The notes beneath the pieces were generated by a model. It did not search any database, was not told the origin of the DNA, and saw nothing but the letters and a program-made list of their open reading frames with translations. 64,000 nt of DNA, taken from Undaria pinnatifida. Its lineage: Eukaryota > Sar > Phaeophyceae > Laminariales > Alariaceae. Below, in pieces: positions 22,801-34,310 of the stretch (the stretch's first letter is position 1; each line of letters begins with the position of its first letter). Location: positions 12,020,344 through 12,084,343 of the forward strand of contig JABAKD010000019.1 of NCBI GenBank assembly GCA_012845835.1, given 5' to 3'. Made by a program: the position numbers and the translations under genes.

Positions 22801-24690
22801 ACCGCTAGATTATTGGTTGTTCTTCCGGTCGTCCGACCACTCAGTCCCCCGAAGCAGAACCTTTTTTTCAGATCCATTGCGGTGTCCTTATCCACCGGCC
22901 GATCGGTACAGTCCGTTCGACAATTTGAAGAAGTGCAGTTGCCCCGTCGACTACATACAGTGGTTATATCTCAACGGGGAATATCGCCGAACAAGGCGAT
23001 GGATGATTGCAGCATGGTCGATAGCAACCATCGGCCATACGAACAAACATCGCGGGCCGCTGCCGGGTTGGGTTGTTAATATTTTGTTCACGCTCCAAAC
23101 TGCAGTGAAAAACAGTGGTTGGCACTGTGCGAGACTCGCGCGGCACTACGGCAATTTACGCACGAATACTGCGATTTTCTAGTTTACAGCACCAAGCAAT
23201 GGAGACCCTAATCTAGATCGCTGAGGCCATATTATACCGCCTTGGCCGCCACAACAACCGAGTTAGACCGAAAATAACGAACTCGGAAGACCGGGGACGT
23301 GTTTTTCCCCGAACCAATCACGACAACAACATGCGATCAATCACATTGAACCATGAGGCATGATGCAGCAGAGAACCGCCGCTCTCCAGCCGCACGCATC
23401 CAGTGTCGCGGCTGCTGCATGCACTCAAGTGTCTCGCAAGCAAATACGAAACCCTCAATCTCACAGCTGAGAAGTGTCTGTGTTCACTAAGATATATAGT
23501 AGAAGAAATTTCGAACCTCGCCCGCGAGCTGCATGTGTTCCTGGGCCCCGCTGTATGCTCTGACACCACCTCGTGTAATCGCTGCGCCGTCAGATCTCTG
23601 CTGCATGTCGAGACGAGTCATCCCACGGTAGGGGTTGCAGTTGTAGGATTGTGCCAAAAAAAGTCCCTGGGCGGTTGAGTTCCTCATGTGCGGAACTGCC
23701 GGGGTCAACGAAGTAAGTTCACGAGTACATATTATATTTTTGGACTACTAAGGCATAGAAGCTTGGCCGGGTTCTGTGCGAACGAATGCCTTCCAAGTCA
23801 TTTGTCGGGGTGTGATATTGAGTTCCCCTCATGTGCGAGGAGCTCAGGGACTTTCTGATGCTACACTTATACCCTACCGTGCGGCATGGTTCCGACCCAA
23901 AATGTCGATCTGCGACTGTCTACAGTAGTTTCAGTCCCCTTATTAAGGCCTGTTTCAGACGTGTAACCCTTTTGGAACCTAAAAATATAACGCGAAAGAA
24001 AAACATCAAGAAGATGTGTGTGTGACCTTACCAGAAGCCGGCTACTGTGAGCGCGCAGCAGCAGCGGTATATTATCACACGTAAATTATAGTTCTGTCAC
24101 ATGCTGCGCGCGTGCGTGTTGCACACCTCTTCACTCGGGTTCTAATCTGGAACAAAACTGTATTTCATCAGGAGACCTCCTATAGGGGCAAGTGGCAGCT
24201 AACCCGCTTTTCTTCGTGCGTGATCGACGACGCCGTAATTCGTCAATTTGTATTTTCGTCATCCCCCCCCCCCCCCCCCCCCCCCCCCCTCCCTCTGAGA
24301 TACGTGGAAGTGTGGTGAGCTAAAACTTTATTTTCCCCCATCCGCCGAAGGATGATGAAAAAAAAAAAAAAAAAAAAACTGAGATGTCGCGAAGGTTGGG
24401 GGGTAACATAATATAAGTGAACTTTGCCGAAATGCAGCGCCAACACCATACGCACACACGCCCTACGATTGAGGGTGCGCCAAGAACCAGGCCGTGTTTT
24501 GCACTGATTGTTGACTCGGGGTCACTCGCGCGAGTGACCCCTCTGTGTTCCTCTGCGGCGTTACGGTTTCTTGGCGATATAACTTGATGAAATCAGTCCC
24601 CAATATGGAATGGTTGGTTATCTTTCGACCAAGGCCTCGGTAGGGGACAGGGGGGATACCCCCAATTTTTACTGAGGGATTCGGGCTATC
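22800..24690. other. intergenic stretch with no recognised gene
   Basis: Only short unrelated ORFs are present (longest about 141 codons) with no family motif. A poly-C run sits at 24265-24290 and a poly-A run at 24357-24378. GTTGAGTTCC(T)CATGTGCG occurs twice near 23680 and 23820. Confidence 0.5.
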
Positions 24691-24724
24691 ATATCATGCC
24701 ATGCCATGCCCGCACGAGTGGTAA

Positions 24725-25060
24725 CTCTGTTTTTTTTTCAACACACCGCATCTACTTTCCAGCTTCTGGACAAGCCGTGGTCACAGGTGTGTCGTCGTTC
24801 CTTCTCCCCGCCCCCGGTTCTTGTGCCTTCAACTTTTATCGCGCGCGCATACGTAGGGTTCAGCAATCCCACTGCTCGTCGATGTTTCATCGAGTGTTGC
24901 TAAAACTCACGCTCTCGCGCTTTCCGCGAGCCAATTTGTGCACAAGAAAAAGTCCCCACGAATGTATACGAGTATGCACTCACGGGAATTCGAACTCACG
25001 AAACTGACCTATACCAGGCTCGAGGATAACCTGATACGCCACCGGGGCGACCGGCTTGTA
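24725..25060 (-). mobile_element. tRNA-derived SINE, family B, copy 1
   Basis: On the minus strand a tRNA-like head (GTCGCCCCGGTGGCGTATCAGG ... GAGTTCGAATTCC, with A- and B-box-like sequences) begins near 25055. A body of about 250 bp follows and ends in an A-run (T-run at 24729-24738 on the plus strand). A second copy in the opposite orientation is at 55333-55680, and the two can be aligned almost end to end. Confidence 0.75.
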
Positions 25061-25352
25061 CCACACTGACGAAACGACTTTACACAATATGCTTGGCGCA
25101 GCGTGTGGCGAACTATTATTGCATTGCCGATTCATGTCCCGCTAGATTAAAATAGCACCAAACCTTGTGAGACCGTGCGGCAAAGGAACAGGGGGTTCGT
25201 CGCTCGCGCGAGTGACTCCGGGCCACACTGTAAAAAACGCCCTCTCCCCCTCCCTCCCCCCCCCCCCAAAAAAAAAAACTATCATTGTAGCACTGGTCTG
25301 CGTCGCTGCCCCCAAAAAATCTAAAGTCGTTCTTGTCCGTGAGGTGCTTGTT

Positions 25353-25430
25353 TTAAGATACGGCCTCGAAAGGCCTGTAATTATCCGAATTTGAGATCAT
25401 TTGGATGGGTTTCGTATGATAAGGTTGGCG
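25353..25430 (+). repeat. short dispersed repeat (GGCCGTATCTTAA family), copy 2
   Basis: It starts TTAAGATACGGCCTCGAAAGG and ends near GTATGATAAGGTTGGCGT. It is nearly identical to 26393-26466 and inverted relative to 6646-6722. Confidence 0.7.
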
Positions 25431-25649
25431 TGAGTCACTCGCGCGAGTGATGGAAACCCGGTACGTAGTGAAAATTGGGGGGGGGTCCCCCTATCGGACG
25501 TAGGGTTGGTCCCCAATTGCTTTCCGAGAGGGCTCCTCACTTAACGCCTTTACAATACTGGACAATTTTTTGCATTTTGGAAGTAAGTGTAGGGAGGCGT
25601 TTTGGGGCTGTGTTACACGTGCCCCTCACCCCCGAAAAAAAACTTTGTT

Positions 25650-25735
25650 GTTCACTTCGTTCGTTCGTTCGTTCGTTCGTTCGTTCGTTCGTTCGTTCGT
25701 TCGTTCGTTTTTTTTTTTTTTTTTTTTTCGGAAAT
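25650..25735. repeat. (GTTC)n microsatellite followed by poly-T
   Basis: About fourteen GTTC units are followed by a T-run of about 20 bases; a poly-G run of about 24 bases lies at 25797-25821. They are simple sequence only. Confidence 0.9.
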
Positions 25736-26392
25736 GTTTTTAGAAGAGTGCCCCCCCTCTAGGCATGTGCTACACAACGAAACGTATTGAGCGGGTTGGG
25801 GGGGGGGGGGGGGGGGGGGGGACAAGACTTGAGGGGAATTGAAACCGACGGCCGGTTATTCTGGGTTAAGAAAAGAAAAAGTGAAAAAAGTAGCCCAAAA
25901 AAAAGTGGCACACCCTCTCTTGTCTAGTAGACTACCTATCGTAGCGCGCACATCGATATATATGTGAATACGTTGCCATCATGCTCTTCCCCGCATACAC
26001 TGCTTAAATATTTTCGTCAGGTCGCGGGAGGAGGTCGTACGAGGCTCAAGGGTGTAACGCTTTTTTCCGACGAATGTGCTACGGTGTGGCGCGAGAGGTG
26101 CGCGCGCACCCATTCCCCCCCCCCCCCCCCGCAAGGTTTTTGAATTTTGAGCTCTCTACGCCCAAACCCAAAAAGTGAGTCAAGAGAAAATAAAGAAGGT
26201 TCCAAGCCCGATGAAGTATTTCTTGGTCTGCGTATATGGCGCGCTACGACAGAGGTATCAGTTTTCGTCCGAAATGTTTTGTGAACATGACGGAGCTCCT
26301 TGACTCAAAGTCGTCGGAAAAAAAAAATAATAATAAGCCATTTCTTTTCTTTGTTGCGTCATGATTCTCGTCGTGTTACCTGTGTTAAGATA

Positions 26393-26466
26393 CGGCCTCG
26401 AAAGGCCTGTGATTATCCGAACTTGAGATCATTTGGATGGGTTTCGTATGATAAGATTGGCGTTTT
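26393..26466 (+). repeat. short dispersed repeat (GGCCGTATCTTAA family), copy 3
   Basis: TTAAGATACGGCCTCGAAAGG ... GTTTCGTATGATAAGATTGGCGT is the third copy of the element at 25353 and 6646. The three share both ends, so this is a defined unit of about 75 bp. Confidence 0.7.
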
Positions 26467-27439
26467 ATATTCGAGAAAGTTAGGAAGTAGATCGGAGACA
26501 CGTGCCTCCGATCTCAGAAGCTATCCCGGACTCTGGTGGAAACGAATAAAGCTACATCTCTACGAAGGAAACGAAAGTGAGTACTCTCCGAGGACCTGCT
26601 CAATTGGCAGACCTGCAGCGGGCACTCTGTGTCCCCCACCATTAACTTCACATGTGGGGTCGACGGCAGGACTAACTTCACACCGTTGCGAGGCCATGGC
26701 AGTTTTCATCCGGTGGCAGCGCACGCAGCTTTCATGTTTTTCCTCGCAACAAGAAGAATCAGTTTTTGGGAGAGGTGTCTTGAGCTCCCCCAAAAATGAA
26801 GAGTATCTCAGAAGAAAAAAAAAAGTGGTGCACCCCTCTATATATATCGCAGCCCGCGCGTCGTATACAAAAAGAAATCATGCATAATGAAACACAGTGA
26901 TAAGAGGGGAACATCGGAAGCTTCTTCACTACAGCAGCACAAACCCTCTTTCTTGGGGACGAAATTTCTTCCAGTTAGTATAGGAGGGATTTGGGGGTTC
27001 TCAAAGGAGCTAAGGAGCGCCCCGCCGTTCAGACAGTAATATTTAGGCAAGAAAAGCGGTGTCTGTCGATCGCAGCGTCTTTCAGCAGCAAACGCGACAT
27101 TTTTCGCTGGGGAAGGCGAGGGCTGCCGCGGGGGCTAAAGGATAAAGGATGTATGTATGGGCACCACGGCGATTACTTTGGGCGCGGTTGTTGCCTTCTT
27201 CTCCGGCGGTACTTTTTGATACCGTAGCAACAAAAAAATTCCCAGTTATTTTTGTCTGTTCCTGTGAGTGGGATTGGTGGTGTTACATCCCCGGCCCCCT
27301 CTCAAGTCACGCCTGGGGGTGTTCCTTCGGTTTTTTTTTTTCGCGGTGCGCGGCTCAGGAGGTCACACTCGCACTCGCACGCGAGAGTGACCCCCCCTTG
27401 CTGTTTCTTGGTGGCCTAACAATCTTTCGCGTGCTGTTA

Positions 27440-27810
27440 AGCAATTAGTGGGTATTAGTCCGTTTGACCACTTGAGCAAAAGGTTAACCAATAGCTTACC
27501 CAAACTAAGCCTTATAACACTCTCCCCCCCCTGAAACGGCGGGATAGCAGGTCGGCCGGATATACGGGCGAACCTGTCATTTATCCAAGCCGTTTCATCT
27601 CCTGGGGTACCAGGGAGAGTATTTTTCAAGTTCGACAAGGGGAAAATCTGAAAAGTTTACTATTGTGGATGGTGGGGATCGAACCCACGACCCAAAGAAC
27701 CCATGGTCTGTCGACGACGCCATTTGTTAAGGAATTAGTGGGGTGTTAGTCCGTTTGACCACTTGCAAAAGGTTAACCAATAGCTTACCCAAACTAAGCC
27801 TTTAAACAGT
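27440..27810 (-). mobile_element. tRNA-derived SINE-like element with duplicated flanking block, copy 2
   Basis: It has the same design as 6258-6645: a block with GTCCGTTTGACCACTTG and TAACCAATAGCTTACCCAAACTAAGCC at 27448-27520 and again at 27738-27806. Between them are GAAACGGCGGGATAGCAGG and, on the minus strand, a B-box-like GGGTTCGATCCCC. The two copies agree closely across the whole interior, so the duplicated block is part of the mobile unit. Confidence 0.65.
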
Positions 27811-27989
27811 GCTCTGTGCAAATTTTTCGAGATATGGATCAGAATGGAATGGTACGCCATGCTGCGAATGAAATACCCGTCCTTACATTTTCAAAGTCCG
27901 CGAGGCGGTCACTCACTCCTGCGATTAGCTCAATCCTGGTGGTGAAAATTTGGGCACCCCCGCTGTAACACGATCATATATACTAGGTT

Positions 27990-28650
27990 TGGTGCGGGGT
28001 GTTCCTTGGCTAGTCTGTTTGGGTAGATGAAGGGGCAAGAGTGGCGTCGACGGACGTTTTTGGTCGAGATAAGAAAAATCGGTTGTTGAGTCTGCCTCCA
28101 TCCCCCAACGCCAGTACGTGCAGTGCGTCGAAGATGCCTTCGCCAATCGTCGAGGCACGGGAACTCATTTTCCAACCAAAAAAGTGTAGTAGAAAAAGTA
28201 GTGTACGATTTTTGAGGATGGTTATCTTGTTAGGAGTGCTTTGTTATGTTTAGTTTCTCTAAGGCATGTTTTAGGCTTTGAAATTGCCCACACTATGCAT
28301 CGAAGCTGTTTGTGCGGGTTGTTCCTTGGACCGCTGTGGGTCAACGGGGAAAATGCTAGGTGTAGTGTGAGGAGTTCCCGGACGGCTTTTGATGTTGACT
28401 CAAGGCGCAAGAGTGTCGTCACCCGACCTATTATTTCGTCCAGACAGAAACCTCTTCTTGGTAGTCCCCCCCCCAGTGTAAATGCGGCCGATGCACCGAG
28501 GGTTCTTCGCCAATCGTGGCACACAAAACATTCCAACAACTACAACAGTATCAAGAATATTACGATGTTTGAGGGTGGTTTATTGTTTTTGTTTAGTTTC
28601 CTCAAGGCCGGGGTGTAGCCTTGAAATATTAGTTTTAGCGTGGGGACTTT
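27990..28650 (+). repeat. two-copy tandem repeat, unit about 310-330 bp
   Basis: GCGGGGTGTTCCTTGG...CAAGAGTGGCGTCG...CTTCGCCAATCGT...TTTGAGGATGGTT...GTTTAGTTTCTCTAAGGC recurs as GCGGGTTGTTCCTTGG...CAAGAGTGTCGTC...CTTCGCCAATCGT...TTTGAGGGTGGTT...GTTTAGTTTCCTCAAGGC. There may be a third partial copy up to 28800. No shared open frame is present. Confidence 0.65.
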
Positions 28651-29254
28651 TTCACGGCTGTTCGTCAAGGAAGGGGGGAAAGCGTAAAGGTAATGCCTTG
28701 GCTATGAGGGCAGGGAGACGCAGGGTGCCCCGTCAACCGACATCTATCTTTGGCCTCGAGCCAGAAATCTCTTGGCTTTGCCTGTAATCTCCAACGCCAG
28801 CGTGTTTAATGCACCCACCACCACCAGTAGAACGTACCGCGTGTGTTCTCCACAATTGTATATCCAGCTCAAAAGATTTTTCGATGTAGCACTCATCTAC
28901 TAACAAAATTTATCAAAAACACTGTGTTTTTGGGACGTATTATTGGTCATCTTCAGCTCTTTGTCGACAAAACCCACGCATTGGTCAAACACTTAATTTT
29001 TTCGGGATGCCCCTTTTCGTTGGTCAGCACACGCACGCCCACGAACACATGTATGCGCGGCGTGCACATCCTGAGCAGCATCGTTGGGTGTTGGGGGGCA
29101 GTAGCGCGCACACAGGCTCGCCGGTAGAGGCCGTGCGAGAGAGGCGGAGAGGCTGCTGCAACCCGTCGGACGTCACCATCATCTCGAGGCGGCGGAGGCT
29201 GTAGAACGAGCTACGGTATGATGAGCGTCAAAACACGGCTTGGAAGGCTCTGGT

Positions 29255-29288
29255 AGTAGTAGCAGTAGTAGTAGTAGTACAGTAGTAC

Positions 29289-29325
<37 letters not shown>

Positions 29326-29345
29326 CAGTAGTACAGTAGTAGCGG
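29255..29345. repeat. (AGT)n microsatellite
   Basis: AGTAGT runs are interrupted three times by AGTACAGTAGTACAGTAG. It produces artefact ORFs rich in Tyr, Thr or Leu on the minus strand. Confidence 0.9.
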
Positions 29346-29644
29346 GGAGATTGTCTCTCTCGTGAGGACACAAGCACAACGAACAAAACACACCGACAGA
29401 TCTTCGATCGAAGTCTTTTTTCTCAACAATTAAAACGACTGTTGACACAAACATCAACCAATCAGCACCGTTTCGTATATAAATTTAACATTTGATAAAA
29501 CGTATTGGAAACCTTCAGTGTACGCATTTCGTCCATCCAATAGACAAAAAAAAAAAGATGCCCGACGCTTTCGAGCGGACCCACAGGCGCAGCCGCCGCA
29601 ACAAAAGAAGCGCACAAAAAAAGACGAACGGGAACACGCCCGAG

Positions 29645-30115
29645 TTCACGACAGTGGCGGTCTCCCAGTAGTGCCGGTGAGTGTCAGCCCGCAATACCCG
29701 CACTATACGGGACACCGGCACTAATGGGTATAGTGCCGAACCGATACTGGTACTAGTATAGCGGATTTCAGTCGTGCCAAGCGATTCACCGGCACTATAC
29801 CGGCAATAAGCACTATCCAACCGGCACTATATATGAAGACTACAGTAGTATACGAAGTGATTCCAATCGTGCCAAGCGATTTCCCCCGCACTACACCGGC
29901 AATAGGCACTAGTCAACCGGTCGCACTATATAGAAATACTACAGTAGTATGGCGGGTTTCAGTCGTCCCAAGCGATTTCCCCGCACTATACCGGCAATAA
30001 GCACTATCCAACAAGCACTATAGGAATACTAGTACAGCGTGTTTCAGTCGGGCCAAGCGATTTCCCCCGCACTATGCCGGCAATAGGCACTAGTCAACCG
30101 GCATTATAATGGTCC
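29645..30115. repeat. tandem array of GTGCCGG/CACTATA units, about 105-110 bp
   Basis: Four units contain TTTCAGTCGTGCCAAGCGATTTCCCCCGCACTATACCGGCAATA(A/G)GCACTA followed by CAACCGGCACTATA. The first end (GTGGCGGTCTCCCAGTAGTGCCGG) and the last (CCGGCATTATAATGGTCCTCCCAC) are inverted relative to each other. This resembles one or more nested MITEs of the type seen at 4558 and 57979. Confidence 0.65.
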
Positions 30116-30119
30116 TCCC

Positions 30120-33100
30120 ACTTCATTATTGATGTTACCGCGACCGAAACAAGTGGCGAGCAGGCGGTCTATGCTATTAAAAGCAGCGGCAGCAACTGCT
30201 CGCGCCAGCTTTCGCCAAACGCTTCATAAAGCCCTTGCTTGGCTTCACCAGTTTTAGCCATACCAAAAACAAAGAGCAAGGCTCTTGTTATCAATAGCTT
30301 TAGCCCACACGCCGCAAAACGGCAAAGCAACGTAATTTCGCCCACAAAGGTCCACGAAAAAAGAACCACGCGCGGCGATTTTTTATTAAAAAAATGCGCT
30401 TACCTTACCGTTACCCATTTAAAAAAACGCGCGACAAAAACTAGCGGTACCCACATATCGTTCACCATGAAAAACAACCCACGATTTTTAACGACAGCGC
30501 CACAACAAAACACAAGCAGGAGTGAAAACACGATTGAAAACGAATGGGAGACGTTGTGCTAGCACGCGCTTGCCTTGCTAATGTAGGGACAACAGCAGCG
30601 ATCTCACGGCGGTCACTTATGCCACTCAGTCTCAGCAGAAAACCAAACAGACAACACACTCCCCTCCCTCCCTCCCCCCTTTTCACCCCTACCCCAGTCC
30701 AAAATTCACTCCCGCCCCCGCCCCCGGCACCAAAGTCACGCCTCCATGAGGGTCTATGGTCATACGACTACGGTCATGCACAGACTGAGTGCTCCCCCCC
30801 CCCCCCCCCCCCCCGCCCCCCGGCACCAAAATCACGCCTCCATTCATGCATGGAGGGACACCCACCACCCACCACAACACTCTTCCCCGCTACCCCCCGC
30901 TACCCACCCCGCCGCGTCTCAAAAGTACGCACACAAGGTGCGGACGTTCGCCTCACAAGTGGTTCTTAGTAGGATGTGCAGCTTACCTTTCATGGGGGCG
31001 ACTGAGCGAACACGCGTGCTACGATAGAGGCGAACCACTTTTTTTCTAATACTCTACCCCTCACCTTTGGGAGCTTAAGACCTCTCCCAGAAACCTGATT
31101 TTGGAGAAAAAAAAATCAAACTGGAAGAGCACTACCATACCGCGGAATACCGAAAAAAAAATCCCATGTGGCCTCAGGGGTACACGACGAAAATCATGCC
31201 AAAAAAAAAAAAAAAGGCGTATTATTTATTTTTTTTCCGACGGTTTTGCCTAGGTTAACCCCTTTACAACTGGAAACCCGTTTTTGGGGACAAAATTACT
31301 CAGATTTAGTATAGGGAGGGGTTTGGGGGCTCTAAAGGGGTTAAGGAGCCCCGTCATTCAGAAAACATTTCAGACGAAAACGGCTACCTCTATCGTAGCA
31401 CGCGTAAAAAAAAATGTCTCGGTAGGGGGTGGGGGGGGGGGGGGGGGGGGTACCCCCAATTTTCACTCAAGACGGATTCTTACCACGATAGCCCCCCCCC
31501 CAAAAAAAAAAAACCAGCGATTTTTTCTTCAACGAACGTGTGTCGTGGTTGCTCGACACACGGAAGGATACAATTGAAAACAAAGTATCAATATATTTTC
31601 TTTGTGTGCGCAAAGGCCTATCGATCGATCATGTCGGGGTGTCGAGGGACACATCGTATTCAAGGAGATACGACCGTGGGAGCTGGTTTTGAAACCGGCG
31701 ATTTCGTAGAAGAAAAGTTGGGGCGGGGCTACCACCGTATCTAGAACGACTCCTAAGAAGGGATTCGAGCTATCATAATCGCACGAGTTATTCTGTACCC
31801 TCCACTGGCGAAACGACTTTGCGCGACAAGCTTGGCGCAGCGTGGCTAACAAAATTGCGTTGCGGATTCATGTCGCGAAATTAAAATATCACCACAAACC
31901 TTCACGACCGCAAAAGACGAATGCTACTACTAATAAGTACGGTGGTAGAGGTGTACCGCATTTTTTTTCCAACGCTACTCAAGTGACAAGTACTTCTCAC
32001 TTTTTTAGAGGAGCTCTGTGATGTATCCCACCAAACTGATTTCGGCAAAGCAAAGTGCTAGACCCGATGAACCATCTCCGTGGCCTGAGCATACCACGAA
32101 AATTAATCCATACACGAAAAAAAAAATGGTCAAGGATTCGGACGGATTTCGTCATTCAGAAAACGATTCCGCCAACAAGTGATACCTCCCATCGTAGCAC
32201 CCGTGGCAAAGGTCACTTGCGCGAGTGACTCCGGGCCAACCGCAAAAAAAAACAACTAGGCCCTTAAAAAAGCCCCCCCCCCCCCCCCCATCGTAGCATT
32301 GGTCCGAGCAAATGGAACGGTTAGCGCTACGTACGCTGCGACAAGCAAAAATCGCCTACAAAAAGTCTTTGTGACGACACAGTCAAGTACAAAGTCACTC
32401 GTGCGAGTGCCTCAACCCCGGTGGTGCAAAAAGCCCCCCCCCCCCCCCACTACCATAGCCTTTGGTCCTTTTGGGAAACCCTCATACACAGCGAGCGACG
32501 CGTGCTACAATAGAGGGGTGCACCACTTTCTTTCTGGGGCGCCCCCGGTTGCTAAATTTGGGAGCCTTTAAACCTCTCCCGAAAACTGATTTGGAAAAAA
32601 ATGGAACACTGCTACTGCTCTATATATACCGGACGAAAAAAAAAATCCCATCTGGGGCCTGTGTGCACGACAAGAATCAGGCTAAAAAATAGCCGATTTC
32701 CGACGATTTGGGGTTAAGGAGCCTCGTCACTCACAAAAAAATGTCAGACAAAAAAAAGGGTATCGTACCTCTATCGTGTAGCATGCGTGAAAAAAAAGAA
32801 CGCCACGACATGGCAATACTATCAAGCGACTGGCAGGAGCGCGGGCAGCAGTCGTACAAAATATCAAAATGAGGCGGGCAGGTGGTACGGCTTCGTACAT
32901 AGCGGTTCGGACGCCCCCCCCCTATCTCTGTAGCACGGACTGTTTCGTGCAGCCGATACTATAATCAAGTAGCGTTTTTCGATACCAGGGTGTTTTGCGA
33001 TGTACCAACTTTGGTTCTGGATAGGAGTAGTTGGGTAAGAAAACATATAAGATTAGTATTGAAACTGTGCGGGGGTTGGTGGATCGTCGGTTTCAACACT

Positions 33101-33215
33101 ATTTCCACACTGTTTTTCTACCCAACAAAGGTTGGAAAAAAATCGCATACACGCTCATGTTTTCCTCTGAAGACCCAAAGCGGCTAGTCATACCAAGCAA
33201 GCAGGCCTGCGGGCT
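30120..33215. other. intergenic stretch rich in dispersed fragments, no gene recognised
   Basis: It contains poly-C/poly-G and poly-A tracts. There are several diverged copies of a fragment with GGAGCC(C/T)CGTCA(T/C)TCA(G/C)A and CTATCGTAGCACGCGT (near 31345, 32150 and 32710; also 6205 and 19385), and a CACTCGCGCGAGTGACTC palindrome family (near 24520, 25205, 25435, 32220). No ORF here has a recognisable domain. Confidence 0.5.
31255..31344. mobile_element. 90-bp MITE, TTAA-CCCCTTTA termini (piggyBac-like), copy 1
   Basis: The ends are TTAACCCCTTTACAAC and GCTCTAAAGGGGTTAA, an inverted repeat of about 12 bp including flanking TTAA on both sides. The interior contains GGGGACAAAATTACT and ATTTAGTATAGGGAGGGG. 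Copies of the same length are at 40300-40389 and 57475-57568. TTAA flanks with CCC ends are typical of piggyBac-mobilised elements; no transposase is in the window. Confidence 0.7.
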
Positions 33216-34310
33216 CGAGTATGACCGACGGAAAGTCGACCGCTACTATGATACATCCCGCGTTTTGCGTGCAGCCATTGGCCCACGGAACGTCAACCGT
33301 TATCTGTCGCGTGCAGCTAACGACCGACGGAACTTTGACAGCTACTCCTTACGTTTTTTGGGCAGCGCTCAGTCAATTACCGACGGGACGTCAAAAACTA
33401 CATCCCGCCTTTCGTGTGCATTTAGTAACCGACGGAACGTCAATCGATACGCCCCGTGCTTCTTAGCGGTCAGTAACCGACGGAACGCTAACGGTTACAT
33501 CTCGCTTTTCGTGTGCAGCCAATTACCGACAGAACCGCTGCGTCTCGGCTTTCTTATGCAGCCAATCAACCATTAGCGGCCGTGCACAGCCAACTACGGA
33601 CAAACCCTTGACTTGTCACACGCTATGTTTTACGGTCAGCGCTCAGTCAATGATCGGCGGAATGTCAACAGTTACATCCCGCCTTCCGTGCGTTTCCAAT
33701 AAACCGACGGAACGTCTGCCGTTACGCCCCGTCTTTCGTTTGCATCTAACGACCGACGGATATTCAAACAATATATCCCGCGTTCCGTGTGCAGTCAATA
33801 CCCGACGGAACGTCAACTAATACATCCTTCCTATCTCATGTAACCAATTGCCGCGTAACGTCAGCCGTTACACACCGCCTTTCGCGTGCAGCCAGTAACA
33901 GACGGGAGCTTATCCGTCAGATACCATGTTTTGTGTGCAGCGCTAAGCCAACAATCGGCGGAATGTCAACCGCTACATTCCAACATATTCATATGCAGCC
34001 AAGAACCGACGGAACGTCAGCCGTTACATCCCGCCTTTCGTTCGCATCTAACGACCGACAGGAATCCAAACATCACATCCCGCATTTCTTATGCAGCCCA
34101 AAACCGACGGAATGTCAACAACTACATTTACCACCATTCTTATGCAACTAATTACCGACCGAACGTCAGTCGTGACACCCCGCCTGTCTCGTGCAGCCAT
34201 TCACAGACGGAAGCTTGACCGTTATATGCTACGTTGCTTGTGCAGCGCTGAGCCAATAACCGACGGAACGTCAATCGTTACACCGCCCCGCCTTTCCTGC
34301 GCGCAGCGTA
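33215..34310 (-). repeat. minisatellite, about 52-bp unit, derived from the end of the FYVE-SYLF gene
   Basis: About 21 imperfect units contain AACCGACGGAACGTCAACCGTTACATCCCGCCTTTCGTGTGCAGCC on the plus strand. Read on the minus strand, each unit resembles the last codons of the neighbouring gene, its stop codon (GGCGGGATGTAAC) and the following 25 bases (GTTGACGTTCCGTCGGTTA). The gene's own stop, at 34278-34280, is in the terminal unit. The array would form its 3' UTR or 3' flank. Confidence 0.85.

Noticed and set aside
22813-23146. CRISPR-like spacing in the 22390-22800 repeats
   Set aside because: Units are degenerate and contiguous without unique spacers, and the window is eukaryotic.
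26300-26887. 195-codon ORF on the plus strand
   Set aside because: It runs through a dispersed repeat copy (26393-26466) and has no motif or splice context.
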